A DNA stretch of 6,723 nucleotides from an uncultured Burkholderiales bacterium (GCA_903898725.1 CAIUGQ010000443.1:1-6723), one strand, 5' to 3'; shown: positions 1 to 6,346, counted from the first letter of the stretch. Notes: generated by a model from the sequence alone, not told the origin. Program-made: numbers and translations.

Positions 1-1
1 C

Positions 2-240
2 CAGCCGATCCAGCGGGTCGAGCCGGTCGAGCGGGTCGAACCGGTCGAGCGGGTCGAGCGGGTCGAGCCGGTCCAAGCCCTAGAACCCGTTCCGCGGGTC
101 GAGCCCGCGCACCCGATCGAGCCCGCCCAGCCGGTTGAACTGGCCCAACCGGTCGAACTCGCTCCGCCGGTCGAACCGGCCCAGCCTGTCGAACTCGCTC
201 CGCCGGTCGAACCGGCCCGGCCGGTCGACACGGTCCAGGC
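2..240 (+). repeat. In-frame Pro-Val-Glu coding repeat (GGTCGA-rich)
   Basis: Nine-base units of the form GTC GAG CCG or GTC GAG CGG run from the left edge to about 70. More diverged units encoding PVE, PVEL and PVEP follow to about 240. All stay in the DUF1631 reading frame and give an acidic, proline-rich, extended spacer. Similar Pro-Glu spacers keep domains apart in other proteins; that role here is inferred. The array probably continues left of the window. Confidence 0.85.
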
Positions 241-2590
241 GGCCGATGCCCCGGCCACCCCCGTCATGCCTGCCCCGGCGATCGAGGCTGCGGGTGACGC
301 GATCGTCCAGGCGACTGCGCTCGCAGACCTCCTGGGCCGGCAGCCATTCGCCCAGGGGCGTCCCGAATCCGCCTACCGCTTCGCCTCCGGTCTGCCCCGG
401 CCCGACGCGCTCCAGGAAGACGCGGTCGCGTTCGCCCATCACGTCGGTGTCGCGCCCTATACCCGCGAGGCGCGACAGCGCTACTTCGACGCGCTGCGCC
501 ATCGGATGCTGTCCGCCGACGCGGTGCCGGGCCAGATCGCCGCGCTCGACCTCGTCGCCAGCCTCTTCGACTATGTCGTCGACGATGCCCGCATGCCGCC
601 GGCCGCACAGCCGCTGCTGTGGCGGATGCAGCATCCCGCGCTGACCCTCGCCGCGCTGGATGCCGGATACCTCGGCGACGACCGTCGCTCCGTGCGCCGC
701 CTGGTCGAGCATCTCGCGGCGATCTCGGTGGCCTACGCCGACGACGTCACCCAGGGCAGCGAGCTCTATCGCCGGCTCGACACCGTCGTGCGGGCCGTGG
801 AGGTGGTGTCCCACGCGTTCCAGTCGCGATCGACCGTGCTCGGCGAGCAGGTGCGTCGCGAGTACCAGCGCGCCGCACAGGGCGTCACGCAGCTGGTTTC
901 GCGGGTCGCCAACGAGCGACGCGCCCTCGATGCGACGCCCGGCCGGCGCAACCGGCGCGACTACACCCGCCGTCCGTCGCGCGAGCGCGAGCAGGTCGTC
1001 ACCCGCCGTCTCGAGAACGAGCTGCACGAGCGGATCGATCGCCACGAAGTGCCCGACTCGGTCCGCGATTTCCTGCTCGGCGTCTGGCTGCGGCACCTGC
1101 GCACCGCGATGCTGCGCGATGGCGAGGGCAGCTCGTCCTACCGGCTCGCGCTCCAGGTCGTCGACGATCTGCTCTGGAGCCTCGACGCGGGCGGTCCGCG
1201 TCCGAGCCGTCGCCAGCTCGCCTCGCGCATCCCGCCGCTGATCCGTCTGATGACGCAGGGCGTCACCGACATCGGCGCCCGCCCGGAGGAGTTCCGCCCC
1301 TTCCTGGACGAGCTGTTCCTGATCCACCTTCGCAAGATGCAGAAGGTGCCGCGCGACGACGATCGTGACCCGCCGACCCGTCCCGGGGCGCCGCCGTCGG
1401 ACCCGTCCGGCGCGCCGCCGACGCTCGACGAGACCCTGCCGGACACCCTGGTCGACGACGGACCGGTGTCCGCGCCGCCGCGCGCCGATCGGCGCGAGAC
1501 AGACGGCACCGCCCGGGCCGCATCCGCCGCCGGTACCGCATCCGGAGACGGCCGTCCTGAGGCGCGGATCGGCGACCTCGAGTCGGAACCGTTGCCGCAG
1601 GCGGGTGCTCCCGACGAAGCTCGCGGTCCGTCGCGGGCGAGCTGGTCCGAGCTGCTCGGGCCGGGTGAGTCCGATCGCGGCAACCCGGTGCCCGACCTGC
1701 GACCGGAGGATCGGATCGACGACCTCGCAGACGACCTGGCGGACGCGACCGACGACCTGAGGGACGACCTGAGGGACGACCTCAGGGACGACCTGAGGGA
1801 CCCCGCCCGAGACCGCATGACCACCGACCCGATCGAGCCGCGCCAGTCCGGTCGTGCGCCCGACACGCGCAGCCGCTGGAGCACGGACGAGCGTCGCGAA
1901 CGGGCCGACACGCCGCGCCCGGCCGGCGAGATCGGCGACGACCGGGGGCGGCGCGCTCCGACACCGGGCGCACGCCTCGGCTGGCTGCGGCGCGGCACCG
2001 ATCGCGCCGACGCCCCGCAGCGCGGCATCCAGCGACTCGGCGCCGACGACGACGAGCCCATCGAGCCTTGGCCCGAGCTGCCTGACCTGCCGGCGCTCCC
2101 GGATCTGCCGGATCTGCCGCCCGAGCCTGCCTCGCGTCAGCCGGTGACGGAGCCGCGTCCGCCTGCATCCCGGCCCGTCCTGCGGTCCGTCTCGGCATCC
2201 TCCGCGCCGACCCTGCGCGCGGTGACGTCCGAGCCCACACCGCCCGTGCCGCCGGTCCGGGCACCGATCGAGCGTGAGGCCGAGCCGGCGGGTGCCGCCC
2301 CCGAGCACCGGCTGCTGTCGGTGCTCAACGAGGTGAGCCTGTCCGACTACCCCGCGAAGCCGCAGCGCCTCCGGATGGATCCGGACGCCGCGCTCGCTCG
2401 CCTGAACCGGGGCGACTGGCTGGAGCTGACGGGTCGGGACGGCGAGCCACAGGACGTGAAGGTCGCCTGGATCAACTCGCGCCGCACGGTGGTGCTGCTG
2501 GTGCGCCGTCCGGACCGCCGCGCGCTGTCGCTGCGCGTCTCGGAACTGCGGGAACGCTTCGCGACCGAGCGCGCGCTGCTGATCGTCTGA
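2..2590 (+). CDS. DUF1631 family protein, 5' end outside window
   Basis: The frame is open from the left edge to a TGA at 2588-2590, giving 862 visible codons; the first in-frame ATG (266) lies inside the reading frame, so the true start is probably upstream. Visible residues about 1-88 are a Pro/Val/Glu repeat. Residues about 180-350 are a helical block with DUF1631-type features (LFDYVVDD, then a WRMQHPALTLAALD segment and a Leu/Arg-rich helix). Residues about 450-780 are Pro/Asp/Arg-rich and probably disordered. The last 62 residues (LNRGDWLEL, VKVAWINSRRTVVLLV) form a compact beta-rich module like the DUF1631 C-terminus. There is no signal peptide or membrane segment in view, so it is probably cytoplasmic. 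Family function is unknown to me. It converges with the ABC ATPase gene 48 bases downstream. Family assignment rests on remembered sequence features. Confidence 0.85.
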   Translation, partial: QPIQRVEPVERVEPVERVERVEPVQALEPVPRVEPAHPIEPAQPVELAQPVELAPPVEPAQPVELAPPVEPARPVDTVQAADAPATPVMPAPAIEAAGDAIVQATALADLLGRQPFAQGRPESAYRFASGLPRPDALQEDAVAFAHHVGVAPYTREARQRYFDALRHRMLSADAVPGQIAALDLVASLFDYVVDDARMPPAAQPLLWRMQHPALTLAALDAGYLGDDRRSVRRLVEHLAAISVAYADDVTQGSELYRRLDTVVRAVEVVSHAFQSRSTVLGEQVRREYQRAAQGVTQLVSRVANERRALDATPGRRNRRDYTRRPSREREQVVTRRLENELHERIDRHEVPDSVRDFLLGVWLRHLRTAMLRDGEGSSSYRLALQVVDDLLWSLDAGGPRPSRRQLASRIPPLIRLMTQGVTDIGARPEEFRPFLDELFLIHLRKMQKVPRDDDRDPPTRPGAPPSDPSGAPPTLDETLPDTLVDDGPVSAPPRADRRETDGTARAASAAGTASGDGRPEARIGDLESEPLPQAGAPDEARGPSRASWSELLGPGESDRGNPVPDLRPEDRIDDLADDLADATDDLRDDLRDDLRDDLRDPARDRMTTDPIEPRQSGRAPDTRSRWSTDERRERADTPRPAGEIGDDRGRRAPTPGARLGWLRRGTDRADAPQRGIQRLGADDDEPIEPWPELPDLPALPDLPDLPPEPASRQPVTEPRPPASRPVLRSVSASSAPTLRAVTSEPTPPVPPVRAPIEREAEPAGAAPEHRLLSVLNEVSLSDYPAKPQRLRMDPDAALARLNRGDWLELTGRDGEPQDVKVAWINSRRTVVLLVRRPDRRALSLRVSELRERFATERALLIV
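149..220 (+). repeat. Two tandem 36-base repeats in the DUF1631 gene
   Basis: Bases 149-184 and 185-220 are adjacent 36-base copies differing at only two positions (187 and 219). Each encodes 12 residues, PVELAPPVEPAQ and PVELAPPVEPAR. The near identity, including at third codon positions, points to a recent in-frame duplication inside the larger repeat. Confidence 0.9.
1751..1798 (+). repeat. Four tandem 12-base repeats encoding DDLR
   Basis: Four copies of GACGACCTGAGG lie in frame and encode DDLR four times; the third copy has CTC for CTG. Looser DDLA units precede them at about 1718-1741. The single base change makes a 7-bp inverted repeat, CCTGAGG (1768-1774) against CCTCAGG (1780-1786). 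The tract sits in the disordered middle of the DUF1631 protein and could vary in copy number by slippage. Confidence 0.92.
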
Positions 2591-2612
2591 GCGCACGACC
2601 CGCGCTCGCCGC

Positions 2613-2638
2613 GGCGCCGGGGCCCGGGGCAGGGCGCC
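2613..2638. terminator. GC hairpin between convergent genes, possible terminator
   Basis: GGCGCC at 2613-2618 can pair with GGCGCC at 2633-2638 across a 14-base GC-rich loop. It sits between the stop codons of two convergent genes. No T-run follows on either strand, so intrinsic termination is uncertain. Confidence 0.3.
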
Positions 2639-3802
2639 TCAGCGCGTCGGAAAGGTCACGATGTGATCCGCCGCGAAGCGGATGCCGATCGCCTCGCCGA
2701 TGCGGTGGTCATGGTGGCTCGGCACCAGCGCGAGCAGCCGCTGGCCGCTCGGCAGCTGCAGCGTGTAGAGGAACTGCGCCCCGCGGAAGGCCTTGCGCAG
2801 CACCTGCGCCTGGATCGGGCTCGCATCGTCGTGCACGACGTCGTCGGGCCGCAGCAGCACCGTGAGTTCGCCGCCCGGGCCCGAGTTCCCCCGCGCCTGC
2901 TGTCGGTCGTTGTCGTTCGTGATCGGCAGGGTGCCGAGCTCGACCTCGAGCTGCGCGACCTCGCCGTCCTCGACGAGCCAGCCGCGAAGGAACACGCCCA
3001 TGCCCACGAAGTCCGCGACGCTGCGGCTCGCGGGATGGTGATAGAGGCGATAGGCCTCGTCCCACTGCGCGATCCGCCCCCGCTCCATCACCCCGACGGT
3101 GTCGGCGAGCGCGAAGGCCTCGTACTGGTCGTGGGTGACCATCAGGGTGGTCGTGCCGGCCCGCTTGAGGATGTCGCGCAGCTCGAGCGCGAGCGTCTCG
3201 CGCAGGTCCGGATCGAGATTCGAGAAGGGCTCGTCGAGCAGCAGCAGGGCAGGCGCGGGCGCCAGGGCCCGGGCCAAGGCGACGCGCTGCTGCTGGCCGC
3301 CGGACAGTTCGTGCGGATAGCGTTCGCCGACCCCCGAGAGTCCGACGAGCGCGAGCATCGCCGCGATCCGCGCCTGCCGTGCCGCCGGCGCGAGGCGCCG
3401 CAGCCCGAAGCCCACGTTGCCTGCGACATCCAGATGCGGGAAGAGCGCGTAGTCCTGGAACACCACCCCGACGCCGCGCTTCTCGGGCGGGAGCACCGCG
3501 GCGCTCGACGAGACCTCGCGACCGGCGATCCGGATCGAACCGGCATCCGGCGTCACGAAGCCGGCGACCGCCCGCAGTGCGGTCGTCTTGCCGCAGCCCG
3601 AACTGCCCAGCAGGCAGCCGATCTCGCCGCCGGCAAGCGTGAACGACAGGCCGTCGAGCACCTGCACCCGACGACCGTCCGCCTCGAAGGCCACCGACAG
3701 CCCGTCGACGGCAAGCGAGATCGTCGCCGCCCCCGCCGGAGCGAGCGCTGCGTCGGCCGGTGTGGCCGGCCGATCGACGGCGGCGGGCGAGGCCCTGTCC
3801 AT
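2639..3802 (-). CDS. fbpC: Iron(III)-type ABC transporter ATP-binding protein
   Basis: This is a 387-residue ABC ATPase that would power uptake at the inner face of the cytoplasmic membrane. Visible motifs are Walker A GSSGCGKTT (66-74), Q-loop Q116, signature LSGGQ (166-170), Walker B LLLLDE (186-191) and the H-loop histidine H224. Residues about 312-385 look like the TOBE-type C-terminal domain of the FbpC/PotA/UgpC group. The length is slightly above the usual 350 because of an Ala/Pro-rich N-terminal extension of about 26 residues before the ATPase fold. ATG at 3802 fixes the start, without a strong Shine-Dalgarno sequence; a later start is possible. The divergent neighbour is a fused two-domain permease of the FbpB type, and a Fur-like site lies between the starts, so ferric iron is the likeliest substrate. 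Another substrate of this group, such as thiamine or polyamine, cannot be excluded. Confidence 0.87.
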   Translation of the reverse strand: MDRASPAAVDRPATPADAALAPAGAATISLAVDGLSVAFEADGRRVQVLDGLSFTLAGGEIGCLLGSSGCGKTTALRAVAGFVTPDAGSIRIAGREVSSSAAVLPPEKRGVGVVFQDYALFPHLDVAGNVGFGLRRLAPAARQARIAAMLALVGLSGVGERYPHELSGGQQQRVALARALAPAPALLLLDEPFSNLDPDLRETLALELRDILKRAGTTTLMVTHDQYEAFALADTVGVMERGRIAQWDEAYRLYHHPASRSVADFVGMGVFLRGWLVEDGEVAQLEVELGTLPITNDNDRQQARGNSGPGGELTVLLRPDDVVHDDASPIQAQVLRKAFRGAQFLYTLQLPSGQRLLALVPSHHDHRIGEAIGIRFAADHIVTFPTR

Positions 3803-3822
3803 CAGATGCGATTGCCTATAAT
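3795..3822 (+). promoter_or_regulatory. Candidate promoter for the fbpB-like permease
   Basis: A perfect -10 hexamer TATAAT lies at 3817-3822. The upstream CTGTCC (3795-3800, 16-base spacer) matches the -35 consensus at only three of six positions. Transcription would begin near 3829, within the Fur-like site, so repressor binding would block polymerase. The weak -35 makes this tentative. Confidence 0.45.
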
Positions 3823-3832
3823 TCTCATTGCC
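3814..3832. promoter_or_regulatory. Candidate Fur box in the fbpC-fbpB divergent region
   Basis: Read on the minus strand this 19-base site matches the classical Fur consensus (GATAATGATAATCATTATC) at 12 of 19 positions, with the core AATGAGAATTAT. It is an AT-rich island in otherwise GC-rich DNA, lies 11 bases upstream of the fbpC start and covers the best -10 sequence on the plus strand. Fur with iron bound here would be expected to repress both genes. The match is moderate and was scored by eye. Confidence 0.55.
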
Positions 3833-3889
3833 ATGAACGATTGTAGCCCGAGCCGTTCACCCGTTGCCGCACCGGCCGTCGTCCGATGA
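3833..3889 (+). CDS. Possible 18-residue upstream ORF
   Basis: ATG at 3833 opens an 18-codon frame, MNDCSPSRSPVAAPAVVR, ending in TGA at 3887-3889. That TGA overlaps the ATG of the next tiny ORF by four bases (ATGA). There is no Shine-Dalgarno sequence, but the predicted transcript start is only about four bases upstream, so translation would be nearly leaderless. No homology is recognised, and chance is a real alternative. Confidence 0.25.
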   Translation: MNDCSPSRSPVAAPAVVR

Positions 3890-3927
3890 GCCCCCGCAAC
3901 GCCGTGGATCGCGCCCTGTCCCGATGA
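3886..3927 (+). CDS. Possible 13-residue upstream ORF overlapping the permease start
   Basis: ATG at 3886 begins MSPRNAVDRALSR, ending in TGA at 3925-3927, which overlaps the permease ATG (3924) as ATGA. This geometry is typical of translational coupling. The permease ATG itself has only a distant GGA (3906-3908) as a ribosome site, which fits coupling. The peptide is not recognised. Confidence 0.25.
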   Translation: MSPRNAVDRALSR

Positions 3928-5525
3928 CCCGCTCACCGTTCGGCTGGCTCGCGGGCGGCATCGCCGCCGCCGTGGTGGCGCCGCTGCTGGCGCTGCTGTG
4001 GGTCGCGCTCCAGCCGACCGGCGCCGATGCGCTCGCACACCTGCTCGCCACCGTGCTGCCGCGCTACACGCTCACCTCGCTGCTGCTGGTCGCGCAGGTG
4101 GCCGTGTGCGTGACGCTGCTGGGCGTCGGCGCCGGCTGGCTGGTCGCCGCCTACGAGTTCCCCGGCCGCCGGGCCCTAGAAGTTGCGCTGATCCTGCCGC
4201 TGGCGATGCCTGCCTTCGTGCTCGCCTATGCGTACACCGACTTCCTGGACACCAGCGGCCCGCTGCAGGGCTGGCTGCGCGAAGCAACCGGCTGGGCGAT
4301 CGGCCAGTACTGGTTTCCGCCGGTCCGCTCGCTGCCCGGCGCGGCGCTCTTCCTGTCGCTGGCGCTCTACCCGTACGTGTACATGCTCGCGCGCAATGCG
4401 TTCGCCGAGCGCAGCGCGTCGCTCGCCGAGGCCGCGCGCTCGCTCGGTCTGCCGGCGCCCCTCGTGTGGTGGCGCGTCACCTGGCCGGTCGCCCGCCCCG
4501 CTGTGGTCGCGGGGCTCACGCTGGTGACGATGGAGACGCTCGCCGACTTCGGCACCGTCAACTTCTTTGCGGTCGACACCTTCTCCGCCGGCATCTTCCG
4601 CGCCTGGCAAGGCCTGGGCGACCGGGCGGCCGCGGCCCGGCTGGCGCTGGTGCTGCTCGCGGCGGTGCTGCTGCTGGTCTGGCTCGAGCGGCGCCAGCGC
4701 GGGCGCATGGCGTTCCATGCCCGTGCCGCGCGCCCCGCGCGCGTCAGACGGCTGCAGGGGGCGTCCGCGTGGGGGGCCACGCTGCTGTGCACGCTGCCGG
4801 TGATCGCGGGCTTCGTGCTGCCGGTGCTGCTGCTGCTGCGCGCCGCCGGGGACCATGGCGCCTGGCTCGATGCACGACTGGCCCAGTGGGCCGCGAACAC
4901 CGCGTTGCTCTCGGGCCTCGCGGTCGTGATGATCGTGCCGCTGGCGCTCGGCCTGGCCTATGCGGTGCGCCTCGCCCAGACGCGCTGGATCTCAGCCTTC
5001 GCCACCGTCGCCGGCGCGGGCTATGCGGTCCCCGGCATCGTGCTGGGCGTTGGCCTGCTCGCCGTGGTCGGTGCGGTCGACCGGGCCTATGCATGGGGCG
5101 CCGGCGGCGCGGGTGCCGGACTGCTGCTCGGCGGGACCGCGGTGGCCGTCGTCTACGCGTACTGCGTCCGGTTCTTCGCCGTCGCGCAACACGGCCTGGA
5201 GGCGGCGCTCAAGCGCATCAGCCCGTCGATGGACGCGAGCGCGCGCACGCTCGGCGCCGGTCAGTTCGAGATGCTGCGCCGTGTCCACTGGCCGCTGCTG
5301 CGACCGAGCATCGCGACCGCGGCGCTGCTGGTGTTCGTCGACTGCCTCAAGGAGCTGCCCGCCACGCTGGTGCTGCGGCCGTTCAACGTCGACACGCTGG
5401 CGGTGGTCGCCTACAACTTCGCCGCCGACGAGCGGCTCGGCGAGGCGGCGCTGCCATCGCTGGCGATCGTGCTGGTCGGGCTGCTGCCGGTCACGGTGCT
5501 GGCCCGCAGCTTTCGGCGCGTCTAG
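3924..5525 (+). CDS. fbpB: Iron(III)-type ABC transporter permease, two fused domains
   Basis: This 533-residue membrane protein has two MetI-like permease halves fused in one chain, as in FbpB/AfuB/SfuB, and would form the channel for substrate delivered by a periplasmic binding protein. About twelve hydrophobic segments are visible, including residues 10-28, 51-75, 86-104, 138-156 and 236-254 in the first half and 290-306, 328-348, 366-384, 398-418, 462-474 and 510-526 in the second. Each half has a coupling-loop EAA-type motif: AEAARSLGLP with a WPVARP tail (168-192), and DASARTLGAG with a WPLLRP tail (437-461). The ATG at 3924 is preferred because it starts directly before the first membrane helix; a TTG at 3864 would add 20 polar residues. 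It is divergent from fbpC across a Fur-like site. No binding-protein gene is in view. Substrate is inferred. Confidence 0.85.
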   Translation: MTRSPFGWLAGGIAAAVVAPLLALLWVALQPTGADALAHLLATVLPRYTLTSLLLVAQVAVCVTLLGVGAGWLVAAYEFPGRRALEVALILPLAMPAFVLAYAYTDFLDTSGPLQGWLREATGWAIGQYWFPPVRSLPGAALFLSLALYPYVYMLARNAFAERSASLAEAARSLGLPAPLVWWRVTWPVARPAVVAGLTLVTMETLADFGTVNFFAVDTFSAGIFRAWQGLGDRAAAARLALVLLAAVLLLVWLERRQRGRMAFHARAARPARVRRLQGASAWGATLLCTLPVIAGFVLPVLLLLRAAGDHGAWLDARLAQWAANTALLSGLAVVMIVPLALGLAYAVRLAQTRWISAFATVAGAGYAVPGIVLGVGLLAVVGAVDRAYAWGAGGAGAGLLLGGTAVAVVYAYCVRFFAVAQHGLEAALKRISPSMDASARTLGAGQFEMLRRVHWPLLRPSIATAALLVFVDCLKELPATLVLRPFNVDTLAVVAYNFAADERLGEAALPSLAIVLVGLLPVTVLARSFRRV

Positions 5526-5541
5526 CCGCCCGGCCTGCCTG

Positions 5542-5578
5542 CGTCGCGCATCGGACGCCCCGTTCCGACGGCGCGACG
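5542..5578. terminator. Strong GC hairpin between fbpB and dgkA, possible bidirectional terminator
   Basis: CGTCGCGC (5542-5549) pairs with GCGCGACG (5571-5578), and inside it TCGGA (5551-5555) pairs with TCCGA (5564-5568). This gives 13 bp with a small internal loop and an 8-base end loop. It fills the 60-base gap between two convergent stop codons. There is no T-run, so it may act as a 3'-end stabiliser or a Rho-aided stop. Confidence 0.45.
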
Positions 5579-5585
5579 AGATCGC

Positions 5586-6011
5586 TCAGCCGCGTCCGAT
5601 CGCGTGCAGGCCCAGCGGCCACAGCACCGTCGCCCAGGTCGCGCCGACAAGGAGGAGGGCGATCAGCACGGCGGCGCTGCCGAGGTCCTTCGCCTGCTTG
5701 GAGAGCGCATGGCGCTCGATGCCGATCCGGTCGACGACCGCCTCGAGCGCGGAGTTCAGCAGCTCGACGATCAGCAGCACGGCCAGCACCCCGATCAGCG
5801 CGAGCTTCTCGAGCGCGCCCACCGGCATCCACAACGCGATCGGCACGAGCACCGCACACAGCGCGAGTTCCTGCCGGAACGCGGCCTCTTCGCGCCAGGC
5901 CGCTCGCAGCCCCGCGACCGAGTTGCGGCCCGCGGCCACGATGCGGGCCAGTCCGCCGCGACTCTTGAAGGGGCTGTCCGAGAGCACGATCCGTTCCGAA
6001 GGGCGGGGCAC
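5586..6011 (-). CDS. dgkA: Diacylglycerol kinase, prokaryotic membrane type
   Basis: This 141-residue protein would phosphorylate diacylglycerol to phosphatidic acid with ATP in the inner membrane, recycling lipid left by transfer of phospholipid head groups. It aligns by eye with E. coli DgkA: the EEAAFRQE segment (41-48), the signature ELLNSALEAVVDRI (83-96) and AKDLGSAAVL (107-116). Residues equivalent to E. coli E28, N72, E76, K94 and D95 are present as E42, N86, E90, K108 and D109. Three membrane helices are visible at about 49-65, 68-90 and 112-132. The start is a GTG at 6011, with no ATG in a better place and no clear Shine-Dalgarno sequence. The N-terminus is about 14 residues longer than in E. 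coli. It converges on fbpB and is divergent from tRNA-Val; no functional link to either is evident. Confidence 0.95.
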   Translation of the reverse strand: MPRPSERIVLSDSPFKSRGGLARIVAAGRNSVAGLRAAWREEAAFRQELALCAVLVPIALWMPVGALEKLALIGVLAVLLIVELLNSALEAVVDRIGIERHALSKQAKDLGSAAVLIALLLVGATWATVLWPLGLHAIGRG

Positions 6012-6067
6012 ACCGTGTGCGATGCCATCGAGGATAGCCGATGCGTGGCACGCGCCGGCTCGGCCGT

Positions 6068-6097
6068 TGGACAGCCAGCGTGCGGTCCTGCTATAGT
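6068..6097 (+). promoter_or_regulatory. Promoter of tRNA-Val (and probably thrS)
   Basis: A -35 hexamer TGGACA (6068-6073) and a -10 hexamer TATAGT (6092-6097), each five of six to consensus, are separated by 18 bases. Transcription would start near 6104, five bases before the mature tRNA. The discriminator after the -10 is GC-rich, as in stringently controlled stable-RNA promoters. I see no comparable promoter between the tRNA and thrS. Confidence 0.7.
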
Positions 6098-6108
6098 CTT
6101 GGGCTCGC

Positions 6109-6185
6109 AGGCGCGTAGCTCAGTTGGTTAGAGCACCACCTTGACATGGTGGGGGTCGTTGGTTCGAATCCAATCGCGCCTACCA
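6109..6185 (+). tRNA. tRNA-Val (anticodon GAC)
   Basis: A complete 77-base cloverleaf with encoded CCA is present. The acceptor stem is AGGCGCG (6109-6115) with CGCGCCT (6175-6181). The D stem GCTC/GAGC follows, then the anticodon stem CCACC/GGTGG around loop TTGACAT with anticodon GAC, and a T arm with loop TTCGAAT. All stems pair; the first T-stem pair is G-U. It reads GUC and GUU valine codons. The position just upstream of thrS is, as I recall, the usual arrangement in betaproteobacteria. Confidence 0.97.
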
Positions 6186-6197
6186 GAACTTCTGGTA
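6181..6197. repeat. Perfect 17-base inverted repeat at the tRNA 3' end
   Basis: TACCAGAA (6181-6188) and TTCTGGTA (6190-6197) are exact inverted copies around one central base. The left arm includes the last acceptor-stem base, the discriminator and the CCA of tRNA-Val. In RNA it would fold as a 7-bp stem with a 3-base loop and could mark where the tRNA is cut from the thrS leader; that role is inferred. Confidence 0.8.
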
Positions 6198-6226
6198 GTC
6201 GTTTCATACCCAGCAGGAACACTGCG

Positions 6227-6280
6227 GTGACGCACGAAGCAGCCCCGAACACCGTCCGAACGTCGACCCGGACCCGATAG
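6227..6280 (+). CDS. Candidate threonine-rich leader peptide of thrS
   Basis: A GTG-started frame of 17 codons ends at TAG (6278-6280) and encodes VTHEAAPNTVRTSTRTR (first residue translated as Met). Threonine fills positions 2, 9, 12, 14 and 16, so four of the last nine codons are ACC or ACG. An AGGA (6215-6218) lies 8 bases before the GTG, ideal spacing for a ribosome site. The second half of the ORF forms one arm of a hairpin that competes with an antiterminator ahead of thrS. That is the arrangement of amino-acid leader peptides such as ThrL and PheM. The peptide itself need have no function after synthesis. Expression is not shown by the sequence; conservation in related genomes would decide it. 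Confidence 0.65.
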   Translation: MTHEAAPNTVRTSTRTR

Positions 6281-6346
6281 GATCCGGGCGAGTTCGCACG
6301 CGCATCAGCGTCCCCGAAAAGTGCGGCTCGTCCGCACTTTTTTTTT
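6253..6346 (+). promoter_or_regulatory. Candidate ribosome-mediated attenuator of thrS
   Basis: Three exclusive foldings are visible. Arm 1 (6253-6272) pairs with arm 2 (6283-6300): 17 bp with one C-C mismatch and bulges at 6262 and 6266, and the leader stop codon in the loop. Arm 2 (6285-6299) can instead pair with 6321-6334: 14 bp with a one-base bulge at 6293 and two G-U pairs. The third is the intrinsic terminator at 6317-6346. A ribosome waiting at threonine codons in 6260-6274 would cover arm 1, free arm 2 to bind the terminator's 5' arm, and let polymerase continue into thrS. A ribosome reaching the stop codon would cover arm 2 and allow termination. Pairings are read directly; the mechanism follows the established trp/thr/his/pheST model and is inferred here. 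Confidence 0.68.
6317..6346 (+). terminator. Intrinsic terminator upstream of thrS (attenuator stem)
   Basis: GTGCGG (6321-6326) pairs with CCGCAC (6332-6337) across the loop CTCGT. Four flanking A bases (6317-6320) can extend the stem into the following run of nine T (6338-6346). This is a canonical Rho-independent terminator, only 32 bases before the thrS start codon. With no promoter evident after it, thrS transcription must pass through it. Confidence 0.9.

Noticed and set aside
1..240. CRISPR array
   Set aside because: The repeats are short, contiguous, in frame and lack unique spacers; they are coding tandem repeats.
80..2596. 838-codon open frame on the minus strand opposite the DUF1631 gene
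   Set aside because: Its translation is Arg/Gly/Val-rich without a recognisable domain and mirrors the DUF1631 codons. Long antisense frames are expected in DNA this GC-rich.
2663..3889. 408-codon plus-strand frame opposite fbpC
   Set aside because: The opposite strand has every ABC ATPase motif. Only its last 18 codons, starting at ATG 3833, were kept as a possible upstream ORF.
3864..3923. TTG start 20 codons upstream for the permease
   Set aside because: It would add a polar Pro/Arg-rich stretch before the first membrane helix and has no ribosome site; ATG 3924 fits the family better.
3998..5968. 656-codon plus-strand frame over fbpB and into dgkA
   Set aside because: It is a frame-shifted, Arg/Ala-rich shadow of a clear permease and runs into the antisense of dgkA.
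6109..6197. Integration (att) site at the tRNA gene
   Set aside because: No integrase gene and no displaced copy of the tRNA 3' end is visible, and the tRNA-thrS order looks ancestral.
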